A program made the translations under genes and the position numbers. Below the pieces are notes generated by a model. The model was given only the letters and a program-made list of their open reading frames with translations. It did not search any database and was not told where the DNA came from. A DNA stretch of 64,000 nt. It comes from Prinia subflava. Its lineage: Eukaryota; Chordata; Aves; Passeriformes; Cisticolidae. Positions 1 through 12,100 of this stretch are shown one piece after another. Position 1 is the stretch's first letter, and the number at the start of each line of letters is the position of its first letter. Where the stretch lies: NCBI RefSeq assembly GCF_021018805.1, contig NC_086256.1, positions 10,234,032 through 10,298,031 of the forward strand, in the 5' to 3' direction.

Positions 1-49
1 GAATGGAGCCCAGTGCTGCCTGGGGAGCCCGTGGTCCAGTGTCTCTCAC

Positions 50-139
50 CTCCAGCACTGCCTGCAGCAGCGCTTTGCCATTCTCATGCACGACCTGTCC
101 CACCGGGGCGATCTCTCCACAGCGGGGCAGCAGCTCCGT
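50..139 (-). CDS. IPO13: IPO13 coding exon 18 (last exon inside the window)
   Basis: 90 nt, acceptor gttgcag. It reads TELLPRCGEIAPVGQVVHEN then GKALLQAVLE, phase 0, donor gtgaga. Human has TELLPRCGEVESVGKVVQED at this place, so this exon is visibly more divergent than the others. It encodes residues 836-865. The donor site shows that at least one further exon lies left of the window. Confidence 0.94.
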
Positions 140-3100
140 CTGCAACACAGAGGCCAGGCTCTCTCAGTGCCAGCACAGGCTGTTGTGCCCACCCTCAGCC
201 CCACTCCTGTCTTCCCAGCTCTCAGGACTCCACGATGGCATCATACTTACAAAAAAGCCACAGGATGCTTTGACTGTTGGGGCCTCGGGAAACTTGAGTG
301 AAAGGACACCTGCAGGCAAATATCACTCAGGTTAGCAGCCAGAAAAGCCCCTGGCCATCCCAAATCAGCCCTGTGGTCCCTAGACCTTAGCTATTTAGCA
401 CCCAGCTCTACAGGAGGAGCAGGCTGACTTCTCCTCAGTGATTTGGAGCACATGCCCATGCCCGTGGTACTCACCACACTGAAACACTGCTTTGACATCC
501 AGGTTGCTACACAGGAAGAGATCCGGTTTCCTTTTCAGAGCCTGCAAGGCACACAGACAGGCAGCATGAACCTGGTGCTGCAGAGGCAGCCAGGAAGCCT
601 CCAAGGAACACCGTGCCCCAGACAGCCTCTACCTGGACACGCACTTACCTGAGCACACCCCCAGGAAAGGGCAGATTCACACAGTACAGCAGGAAACCAT
701 CACTTTACCCCTCCCCAAGAATTCAAACAGCCAGGCAGTTTGCTATGCCCAGGATCCACTGACCCCAGGACCTGAGGATAGGTGCCACAGTGGTGTGCAA
801 ACACTCTGACACAGAGGGCTCCAACCATCAGAGCAAATCAGGCAGCAGCACCACTCCCAGGACATGGGCAGCCATGCAGGGCTCAGCAGAGACCAGCCAC
901 CCGTGTACTTTGCTCTTCTCCTGAAGATGCTGCCATCCCTGGGGTCACAGCAACTGGTTCAAGCAGTACCCCCAGACTGCATCAGATGACAGTGAGATAC
1001 CAACATTTCTTGGCAGTTCCTGAGCAGCAAGTCTGAGATCAAGAAAGCTTGGGGTTTTTTAATGCCACACAGTGATTCCACCAGCCTCCTTGCAGGTCAG
1101 GCACTGCTGCTGGAGACGCCCTGAGCTGTGGCACCTTGTGCAATGACTTAGTCCCCCTGGTGCTGGCACTGAGCAGTTACTGGGTGGAAATGCTTCAGCC
1201 TGCACCCTCCACTCATTGAGAAGGGTTTCTGACCTGCCTCAGTGAGCCCTGCTATATTAGGCAGCCACATCCATACCCCTACCACCATACCCACTGCTGC
1301 AGAAAAGCACTGGGGATGGCAGCCATGCCTCCTGCCCTGCTGTCACTGCAACACCAGGGACAGCAGCCATAGCACTGGAGTGGCCCCGCTGTGTGCCTGG
1401 AGCTCAGAGAGCAGCATACCAGGGCAGGCAGCCCTTGGGCTGAGCTCTGTGTGGAACCATTGCTGCCCTCTGTGTCTTCTCCCAGGGATAAAAGCAGGGA
1501 CACCTCTCAGTCAACCGCACCCAGGACACACAGCCATCTGTCCCTGTGATCTCTACTTGGTGCAAAACAGACTTAATTCCCATCCTGTCCTCACCAGGGA
1601 AAGTCCAGAGCCATCTGCCCAGTGCAGATGCTGGAAAACAAGACGCTGAGGAGCAGGTTTCAGAGTTGCTCCATCTCCTTTCTGACCTTTTCTATCACAC
1701 ACTGCAAAAGAGGATTCAGTTTTGGGCACCGAATGCATCACTGTACCAGGTGGAGGTGGCAGAATTGCAGGGACCTGCTCCCTGCTGGATACAAGCAGAG
1801 AGCTTCATGGGGTGACCAGGGCCATGTTATACCTGTGTGTGTATATACAGGCTGTGCACCATTGCTCCTGGGGCACTGGCACCAACATCAGAATGTGAAC
1901 AGCTGGCTGAGCAATGGTTTAGCAACACATCACTCATCGAGGCTGCTGCTGTTCAGCTGGCCCCATACAGGACAAATACTTGTAAGAGATGTTATAGTTT
2001 TAGCCCTGGGAAACTACTCCTGCTGGGGCCCTACTGTGAGCTCCAGAGCAGAGACTGAGCCTTTCCCCCAGCAGATGTTGCTCAGAGGTAGCTGGCTCCT
2101 GTGATAACCACTCAGCTGCAAGTTCCTCTACCCTGCCTGTCCATGGGTTTTAACCTGAGTCCTGCAGGCTACAAGTGTTCCACTTGGCACAAGCCTTCCA
2201 ATGTGCTCACGTTTGCACCTACCTGCAGGGTGGTCCTCTCAGCCAAACCAGACCTGCTGTAGGCAGAGACCCCCAAACTCTTCTGCAGATTCACTGCAGC
2301 CTCTGCTCCTCACTCCATCAGTGCCATGGAGAAAAGCATGCCAGTATTGAGACAGCTCCTTCCCATAGGACACTTTGCAGAGTGCCAGCCCAATGCAGAC
2401 CTGGGTACATATACACATGTCTAATATAACGAGAGATGCTTTTTACCCCCACAAGATGGGGCCCTGTGGAGCTTCTCCCATAAGAAAGCAGCACCAGGTA
2501 GGTCTGGCTACTCTTTCCCACCACCAGGTATGTCCAGCTACTCTTCCCTTAACACCAGGAACCCTGCTCCAGCTCTAGGACCTCTTCTTGCCAGCCCATC
2601 TTTCCTGTCTCCTGCCAGAGCACTTCTGCTCACATTGGGGCGAGTCTTTAAATGCTTTCAAACGTCCCCCCACATGCTTTGCATGAGCAGCCACTGCAGA
2701 GATAGGCACTCACTCTCCAAGGTGAACTGTCCTGCAGGACAGCATGGAGGAAATGTTGGGTTCTTCTCCACAGCAGCTCAGAGACCACCAGAGAGGTCTT
2801 CAGAGCAGGCTCTTCTGTGCCCATTTTTTCATAGGCAGACTGCCATGGAAGGGACACCGACTCTTCCAGTAGACAGAGGACAATGGAGACTGCACCGCCA
2901 GTTCCTGCAGCTCTCCAGAACAAACAGCCTCAGTGTGCAGTACCCAGTCTCTTCCCAGACCCCACACCTGGCAGAGCAGAGCCTCTTGCTTTGAAAAGGG
3001 CACATGAGGCAGGAGCAGTGAGCCTCAGCAAGGGGATGCTGAACCCATGTCCTCCATGGGGTTCTCTGAGTCTGGCTGGAGCAGGTGAGGTGGAGAGCTC

Positions 3101-6100
3101 AATGACTGCTGCATGCAGCCTGCACCAGACTATGAAGGGAGGGAGGTGGGGGATGAAGCTGGCTGTGCTTGCCAGGCACTGTCTGTGCCATCACAGGAGG
3201 TCAATCCTGCATCTTCTGCCTGGTGAGGCCCTGTACACTCAGACTGCCCCAAGGATCCGTCAGGGGAAGTCACCAAAACGCTCCCAGGGTCTGCAAGTGA
3301 GAAGGCCTGCTGGGGTGGGGTGGATGAGGTGAAAAGGCAGGCTGGAGAGTCTCAAAATCCTACCTGCAACCCGGAGCATACATGTGATACCCACTGGTTC
3401 CTCAGCTTCAGAACCTGCCAAGTATTGCCAATGCAGACCTGGGTGCAAGGTCCAGCCACCATGACCATGGGGTCCTGGGCAAAGGCGCTCCAGCTGCAGG
3501 GGTGGAAGTGTCCCACAGCCCCGGGTGGGAGGCTCACCTTGGGCACTGCAGCAGCAATGCTCTGCACCAATCCCAGCATGCAGCAGAGGAAGGAGGGAGC
3601 AGCTGAGAACAGGATGCTGGCACTGCTCTGTGCAGCCTTATGGCAGACTGGTCATTTTATCCTTAGCTTTGAGTAGTATGATAACTTTTTCATTTAGTTT
3701 AAGCCAGCAGCTCCCATGATCAGCCAGCTGTCATCAAGAGTGGATTGCCAATTAACACTGAGGCAAAAGATCAGCTGCAACAACTGGGCAGTTCCATGAG
3801 CTGCAACCAAGCCCAAAGATTAAGTCAGCAGGAATTCTGTGACAGAGAGAGATGGTTCTCTGTGTGCTGGTGACAGAGAGCTGGCATGCAGGCCTCATGA
3901 ACTTCTCCTGAGTTACCAGAAGGCAGGAGAGTAATTGCTGGCAGAGCGGGCAGAAATAGTGCCTGCAAGGAGGAACCAGACAAACTTGACACAGGGAAGA
4001 TGATAGTTCCACCAAGGTGATCAACCACAAAAACACATGGCCAGGGAAGCTGGAAAGTCCCCACCTTGACACACTCTTGTGTCCAAATTCACTGCTGCTC
4101 TGGAAGATGCATTTCTTTGCCAAGGGGTCTGCAGGCAGAGCAGGCTGGGTGAAAACACAGCTATTGCCACACAAAAATGTGGTCTGAAGAGATCTGCAGT
4201 TCCCTCTGAGTTTAATCCTCTGATCTACAAATCCTCAGCAGCATCACTGCAGAGTATGGTACTCTGGAAGAGGACAGGCTGGACCCATCTCTACCATCAG
4301 ACAGCCCTCAAAGTCCTGAGAGCAAGGAGTCAATCAGGGATGCTAAGGCCAATTCTTGATGGGTTTTAAAGCACCTCACTAGATCATCAGTCTGTGAGAA
4401 GGGTCAGGCCAAGAGGAAACCTTAAGTTCTATGCATGAAGAGAGAAGACAGGAATGGGATCTTTTGGTCTCCATGGGGTTTCAGGAATACAATACCTAGG
4501 AAAACAACAGGTCTTGAGTGGGTGGTGTCAGGCTGGCAGCATGATGTCAGATGTCTCACAGTGATCCAAGTTGGAGAAGACATGGAGGTAGGAGCCTCTG
4601 AGCTGCTCCTGCAGGACTGCCTCTGAAGGATATCTGGAGATCCACACTCATGAGACAGGGCCAGCTGCCAGCACATTGCCCCAGTATTGCTTGCAGATCC
4701 TGCCCACAAGGACAGTGTGGAACAGATTCCCAGCACCCTGGATTGGCGGTGTTTGGTCTCACAGTACACCCATGGAAGTGCAGCATGGTTGCACTTTTCT
4801 CTCCAAGAAAGCACAAATATTCTGTGTCCAGACACAGAGGAGGAACCCACACCAGAGAAAAAGTTAGTATTTTCTAAAAAACAACAAGTAGCCTTTGGAG
4901 AGTCTTTCAGAGTCACCTAATGCCTTACATCCTGGCAGATCACTTCTACCCATCCTCCAAGAGCAATGGGCTTGTTGCGTCCTTTCAAGAACTCCATGCA
5001 ACAACAGCTCCCCATGTGATCTTCCAGTGCTTCCCTGCTCTCTTAGAAAGACGTGCTCCTGCCAGACCTGGATCCTTGACCATGATTTCCTCCTGTTACC
5101 GAATGTCCCACTCAAGGAGAACAGAAAATGGTTTTTTACCTACAACTGGCACGTTACCTTTTACACATTCCAAGACTCATGCAGCTCCACAGGCGCCCAT
5201 CAGCTTTTCCTCCCCACCATGTGTACAAGGTAGCCATTTTCCCAGATGCTTTTCTCTGTGGTCTCTGATATAAATCTACAGAAATGTTGTGCTCCAAACT
5301 AGGCACAGTGTTCAAATGGAGGTACTGCTAGCAGTGAGGACACCACCAAGAACCTCATGCACAGACCCCATTTACCACCCTCCCATCATGTTCAAACCCC
5401 TTGTTAAAAGGTCACAGCTTCCAAAACCAAAACCAGAGCATAAGTCTGATAGCCTTGATTATGTTACATCTTTCAAGATGAAAAGCAGAGAAGAAAAGGC
5501 TGCAATATGGCTTTGAGATGCAATGGGTCTCAGCAGGCTCTGGGCATCAGGGTGAGAACTGTGAGGAGAAGACCCTGCCTGGTGGAGGTGAGGTGCAACC
5601 CTCCTGCCCACTCCAATCCTCAAGACCCATGGGAGGATCACAGGGGTCTGACAGCTTAGCACCAGGACATGCCAGGCACCCTCCCAGGGCTGTCAGCAAG
5701 GGTAGGATGGCCACTGCTCTGGGGGGAGCCTGGGTGAGTGTTCCTGCCCAGCCACTGGTCCAGCACGTGTGGTTAGAGGTCTCCCCATTACAGAAACAGA
5801 GCAGAAAGCAACTCTGCCATGCCCCTCCTCACCACAGACCCACCCTGTGGGTAGGCGGACAGGGAACATGTCTCTGACAGGGACATTGAGTACATGAAGG
5901 ACATCAGGGCTTCTCCATTAAAGCCATGGGGGCTGAGGAGCACACTGGGCAGGTGTATATACACACACAGCATAGCACTGGCCCTGCCTGCCCGCCGCCA
6001 GCAGTGACACGAGTGCCAGCTCACGTGCCAGCCCACAGCCCCTGCCACATCAACACAAACTGTCCCCATGTACCACTGAGCCAGCAGCTCCTGCACAGGA

Positions 6101-9100
6101 ACTGCCACCACCCGGACAGGCTGCTGGGGCAGGGGGCAATGTGGCACTCGCCAGATCCAGATGCCATCACAAGCACATTTCTCAGAGCCAAACCCTGGCA
6201 GCTGCCTGCTCCTGAGGGCAGGGGCATCCTCCCACTGGCCCCTGGGCAGGGCAGCCAGCGCAGCCTGTCCCCACTCCAGAGGACCCCTCAGAGGGCAGGT
6301 AAATGGGTTGGAAAACATCCACTTAATGCTCTAATTTGTCTGTCACACAAGGGTGACTGCAGCAACAGCACCAAGCGCCCCGTGCCAGCTTCAGGCCAGC
6401 AAGGGGGTGGGAGCTGGAGCTGCCCTGCGGAGGAGGGCACTGCCCTGGGGATGGTGTGAACCCAGAACTAAAGGAGAATGTTTTGTTTTCAACTTCCACG
6501 GAAACAGATGGAGAAACTCGATATTCAACTAAAAGGAAAAAAAAAACGTTGTCAACAGAAAGCTAAAAATAGGTTTAAATTGAATTAAAAAGAGAAAGAG
6601 AGAGAACAGAAAGTGAATGAATAAGAAACTAAAACACACCTGTGCCAGGAGTTGCATAAATGAATCAACAATATCAGGATGATCCCTGGGCCCTAAAATA
6701 TAATAAAGATGTAACTTAAGAGAAAAATCATACAAACAGCAACTCAACATCATATAGTTATGTGATACAGAAAGAATTTACAAGTGAAAACAGGAGTGTA
6801 AGGGAGGAGGGGTGTGTGGGGAAGGGGATGGGCAACATGAGCAGCTTGAAGCAAGTTAAAGAAACAAAACATACAAAAAATCATGAAACTTGGAGAACCC
6901 AAGAACAGAAAGAAACTGCAAAGGAAAGGGTCTAAAGCCCCAGGGTCTCCAGCTAGCACCTGGGTGCTGCAGAGCCAAGGAGGAGTTCTTCATTTCCTTA
7001 GGGAGGAAGAGAAGGAGGAGCAGGGGCTAGCTGAGCACCATCTCCACAGGGAGAATTATAGCTTTTGCACTGTGGGGACTGAGCAGGTGTCTTCAGAGCA
7101 CTGTTTGCTCCTGGAAGGTAACTGCAAGTGAACGACAACACCTCAGCAAATGCTTGACAGGCCTGGCTGGGCTCAGGCGTGCACATGCTTGTCACCAGCA
7201 TCAGCTGCTCAGGAGACCCTGGCACAGACACCTTCCCACCCATTCCCAGATGCTCTCCAGGATGGTGAGTCCAGGACCCTCCTGGAGGTCTCCCCCAGCC
7301 CCTCATGGGAGAGAGCAGCTCAGTGCCCAGAGATCTCTGTGCCAGCACCACTCACCCTACCTTGGCATTTGACTGCGCACACTCACTTCTTGGCCCTTGC
7401 AGGCTCAGGCATGGCCCCATTCTCCTGCCACACGTGGGCTCAGCAGAAGGGGCTCACCCTGCTCAGAGCTGGCCCCTCACCCAAGGGGACAGTCCTGGGC
7501 ACACACCAAGCTGAACAGCCGCTTGCCTGAGCAAAGCTCGCATCCAGGTGTTGGCACAGCTCGGGCTCTGTCCCCTCCCTTTTCCTCCTGCTGCTGCCTG
7601 GAGGCATCGCCAGCTCCCCAGCACCGAGGCAAGAGGGTTCCAGCACAGACACATCCACACGCCGCTGGCACGAGTGGGGACCCGATATCCGAGGATGCCT
7701 GGCTGGCCTGTCACTGGCCCCAGTGACACCTCAGCACAGTGGGATTTGCTCGGACCGTGGTGTGATGGTGAAGCAGGGCTCCTCATGTCTCCCCCCACCT
7801 CTCTAGAGAGCTCTGAACCTGGAGCTGGGGGACAGCAGCACCCTACCTGGCACCCAGCTGTGAGCAAAGGATGAGACCCCTTGGGGGCTGCACGTGGTAA
7901 TGCTGAAGGACCAGATTCAGCAGCTCCAGTGTACGTTTGTCTGTCACAGGGCAGGTCACCAAGATGCTGAGGGGAGCCATGGTGCAAAGGAGCCTGTTCT
8001 AATCCCATTTGCTTTTTGTAGGGTGGGCAGTGAGCCAAAAAGGGGCCTCTGCCCTGCAGGAGAACACCAGCATCCTCAGCATCACAGCAGGGACTCGCTG
8101 GCCACCAGTGACTGAAAAAGTAATTTCCCAGCTGTTCACACACACATTCTCCTGCTCATATAAGGGCTTGATTTCAGGCCACTACAAGTAGCAGTGATCC
8201 CCAGAGAAGCCCTGAGATCTTCCTGTGGGCATAGCCTCCCTGCCAAGCTGGACTGCAGTTCCAGTTTGACCCTTGCTGCACGTGATATCCAGCCTGGGCT
8301 GCTGTAACAGTACAGAGGCCCAGAGCATCCAGGGGTTTCCTGCTTCTGTTGCCTGCAGGGAAGGTACCCACCTTCCAGGGATTGGGATGAATCCAAGAAA
8401 CTGAGATGGCCCCAATTAGCTTAGCTAGGAGTGAAAACAGCCATTCCTGGTAAGACGCCTCCAGACTCCATGCATGCAAAAGCCTGACAACAGCCCCAGT
8501 GCCAAGACAGGCTAATCCTACGTACCTTGCTGGAACAGGGTCAGCGTGACTGAGGTAACGAGCAAGAAGAGGGCCTTGATGGGAGGGAAGTGGGCAGGCT
8601 CATGGGCAAAGATGTGAACCAGCTGCAAAAGAGAGAGAAGGATCAAAGCTTCTGCTGGCCCTGCACATTCCCAGCCTCCCAAGCACAGTTCCATACCTGC
8701 CGGGTGAGTTCAATGGCAGAGACCTGGGGTATGGTGCTGTACATCTGCCCCAGCATCTCACACAGCTGAGGCACCATGGGGGCAAAATCATCCAGGAGGG
8801 TCTTCACAGACTTCTCAAATATGGCACAGACAGACTGTGGGAAGAGAGGGACTGCATGAGCAATGGGCATCAGGACACCTCTTCCAGGGCGTAACGGATG
8901 GGTCCCAGGGGAGTGAAGAGCTGGCAATGGGGACAGGGACCAGCCAGGCAAGGGGTCAGAGCTGCTGTGGTACTGGTGGCCTGCTCTGCAGCACAGGATG
9001 CTCCCAGTGATCAGGAAACACCCTTCCCACCGCAGCAGGAAGGCTCCCCAGGGGCCAGGGAGAAATGGCTGGTGGGATATTGCACATGGGCATTACTGGA

Positions 9101-12100
9101 CTGAACAAACTGGACAAGCACCAGATGATACAGGTCCAGTTCAGAAGAGAGCTGTTCTCTTAGGGAACACAGGTTGGGTAGATCCCATCTCCCTGCTCAT
9201 GGCAGGACCTCAGTTACTGGAGAGAAGCAGAGCTGACAGAGGAACAAGACAGACAAGAATGACTTGATGCTGCTGGCAACAGCAAGCAGCACTGGTCCAG
9301 ATAACCCAGGAAGACATCCCTCTCACAGGCCATCACCCAGAGTTTGTCCCCTACTCAGGTCAACAAGGACAGACAGATCTGCAGGCAGTATACAGATGAA
9401 GCCTGATTACCTCCACCACCTGGGCATCATTCAGCCACTTGCTGAGAACCTTCTGTATGAGCTGGAAGACTTGCTGCAGAACCACCACCACCTGTAAGGA
9501 ATGAGAGACACTGAAGAGAATTGGCTCCCATGGCACTGGGAAGGGGAGATTCAAGACTAAGCATGGCCTGGACTCAAACCTTCAGGCACCACCCCTCTCC
9601 AAAGCTGGACAGCTTTTTTCTGAAGCAGCCTGGCACAGCTCACAGTTGGCAAGTAGCACACAGACCATCTTCCAGAGCAGCACCTAGCCAAGAGGCATCC
9701 AAGAGGCAAGTCACCTCTGTCCACCTCAGGAGTAGTGGGATGAGCTAAAGGAGCTATTTTAGCTGGAATAAACAAGCACTACCCTCATGCTAGCACATGC
9801 TGCATTCCCCATTAATCCCCCATCCTGCATTGAGTTGTGAGGCTTTGACCAGTCTGTGGCAGAGAAGATGGAGCTATGGCTCTACTCACTGGGTTGGGTC
9901 CTTGCTGCACTGGCAGTTTTTTGACCTCGGTGCTTTCATGGTCATCATCGTGGTGGCTGATGTCTAGGGTGGTGAAGAGGTTGGAAAGCAGGCCCAGGAT
10001 GTGGATGATGGCCAGCCTGTTGGAGGGATTGGGCTGCCAGGGGAAAAAAAGCCAAAGTATGACACAGACTGCACTACTCAATCATAGTCACATCTTTGGG
10101 ATGCTAAGGAACTAGAACTGCAGAGGCAAAGTGCCAGAGAGAGGTTCCCTGCACTGCACTTTCCCTTGAGCCCATGTTTAAGACTGCTGCATCAGCACAG
10201 CAGCCCCAGGGCTACAGCCAGCAGGAGAAACCACCTCTGGATGGAGGCAGCACACAGGCACTCACCGTTTCATCAGCCAGCTTTTCCAGCTGCTGGATGT
10301 AGGGGGTGATCAGGGAGTGCAGGTTCTTCAGGATCTCCTCCACTTGCAGTGCAGAAAGCAGGAAACCAAGAGCCTGCATCAGCCACATGCACTGGCTTGT
10401 CTGGGACAGAGAAGACACAACAGGGCAGGTCATTGCCTAGCCCAGAGCCCATGCTCTGACAGCTGCCAGGGTCCCAGCTGGGTGTGCTGCAGCTCCTGAG
10501 CTGCTCTATCTGGGTCCCTCTAGGTGCATCTCACTGCAGGAGAGGGGAACAGCTCCCTAACAGCTTCTGTTCCCAGGGAACAGGAGCTCTGGCTTCAGCA
10601 CACCTGGCCTCTTCCCAGCACCTGCCAAGGAAAGATCAGTTGGTGTCCAGAGATCTTCATGTTGGCATCACTCACCCTAACTTGACACACCATCCTTTGC
10701 ACAGCCTGTCTCAGCCACCCTATCCTAGACACAGGCAAGGCGGGGGCCCATCTTATCTCCCTTCCTCTTGGAAACATGCCTGTAGCTTTGGTATCCTTGG
10801 CTTTGGAGAGACTGGGAACTGCTGGAGTTAAGCCTCCTCCTCCTCTCTCTCTAGGGGACATACCCTCCCGGAAGAATGCCAGACTGTGGGGGTGAAGTGA
10901 AGCCCAGCAGCGCAGCAAGAGGCAGCCAGCAGGTTCTGATCCTGCACACCATGGATACAGTGCTGAGCTCTCCTCTGGGGACAGCTTTGTGTCTTCAGCT
11001 GAGCATGACTAAGAGGGCATGGGGGCAAGGAGAATCAGCAGAGGTGTGAGTCAGCCTCTCTTACCTTGTGAATCTGCTTCATCAACACCTCCTGTCAAAG
11101 GGAAAGGGAGAGGAAAAGAGGAGGGTGAGTGCTGCAGAAAGGCCCTTCCCTTCCCGGAGGCAGGACTGACAACAGGAGCTAGGATTGACACAGGAGGTCA
11201 AGACAACTAACACCAGTGCGGACACAGTCAAACATCGTGTGCTTCCCACAACCTGCCACAGGCAAGAACTAAAATTCTTATCCCCTAAGCCAGCCCACTC
11301 AGCCACCCAGCAAGGGGAGCTCCTGGCTTGGATGGGCTCCGCAGCAGGATTGCTCAAGGAGTCAACCTCAGCCAGGGTTTCCTTATTCCAGTGTTCCCCA
11401 CGCTTTAAAAGCAGAGATGCTTTTAAGAGCCCTTCACCTCTCTGCACCCTGGTACATCCTGGCAGATTGCCCAAGACCAGCCCTTCTCCTGGTGCCTCAG
11501 GACTCTGAGCCTCACCTGCCCCAAATCTTGAGAGTCAAGAAGGAGCATAGGACAAGCTGCTCCAGCACTGCAGGGATCAGCTCAGTCTCCAAGGAGAGGC
11601 TTGAACACCAGGGTGCTGCCCTCCAAGATGCCCAGCTATCAGCTGGCAGCAGCCGGCAGGCTGCTGCTCCCAACAAGACAAACAAAACCCCGGGGGAAGG
11701 ACAGACAGCCACATGCAACCCCAGCAGGCAGTTGTGTCTGTCACTGGCTGCCATTTCTGCATTTGCAGCAAGACACAGGGCCTGCCACGTGGGTTTACTA
11801 GCCTGCAAACAAAACAGACAAGTAATCTCCTGTGCCAAGCAAGACACCCTGAGCTGCTCCTTTGTCCCCCTGCCCTGATCCTTACAAAGGAAAAGGTGTG
11901 CACAGAGCACATCCCAGGTCACCACCCCATGTCCACCTGCATTCAGCTCCTACCTGTGACACAGCGACAATGTTGGCAGCATAAGGTGGCAGGTCGTACT
12001 TGCACTCTCGGCAGATCTTTTTCAGGGTGGAGACACTGGAGATGGAGAGCTCAGGGTTGCCCAAGGCTTGGAGCACCAGTGGTAACACATTGTTAATCAT

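Noticed and set aside
7328..10690. Similar 40-bp segments at 7328-7370 and 10646-10688 (cagagatct...catcactcaccctaactt type)
   Set aside because: Only loosely alike and without similar flanks, so chance or a very old shared repeat; not enough to call a repeat family.
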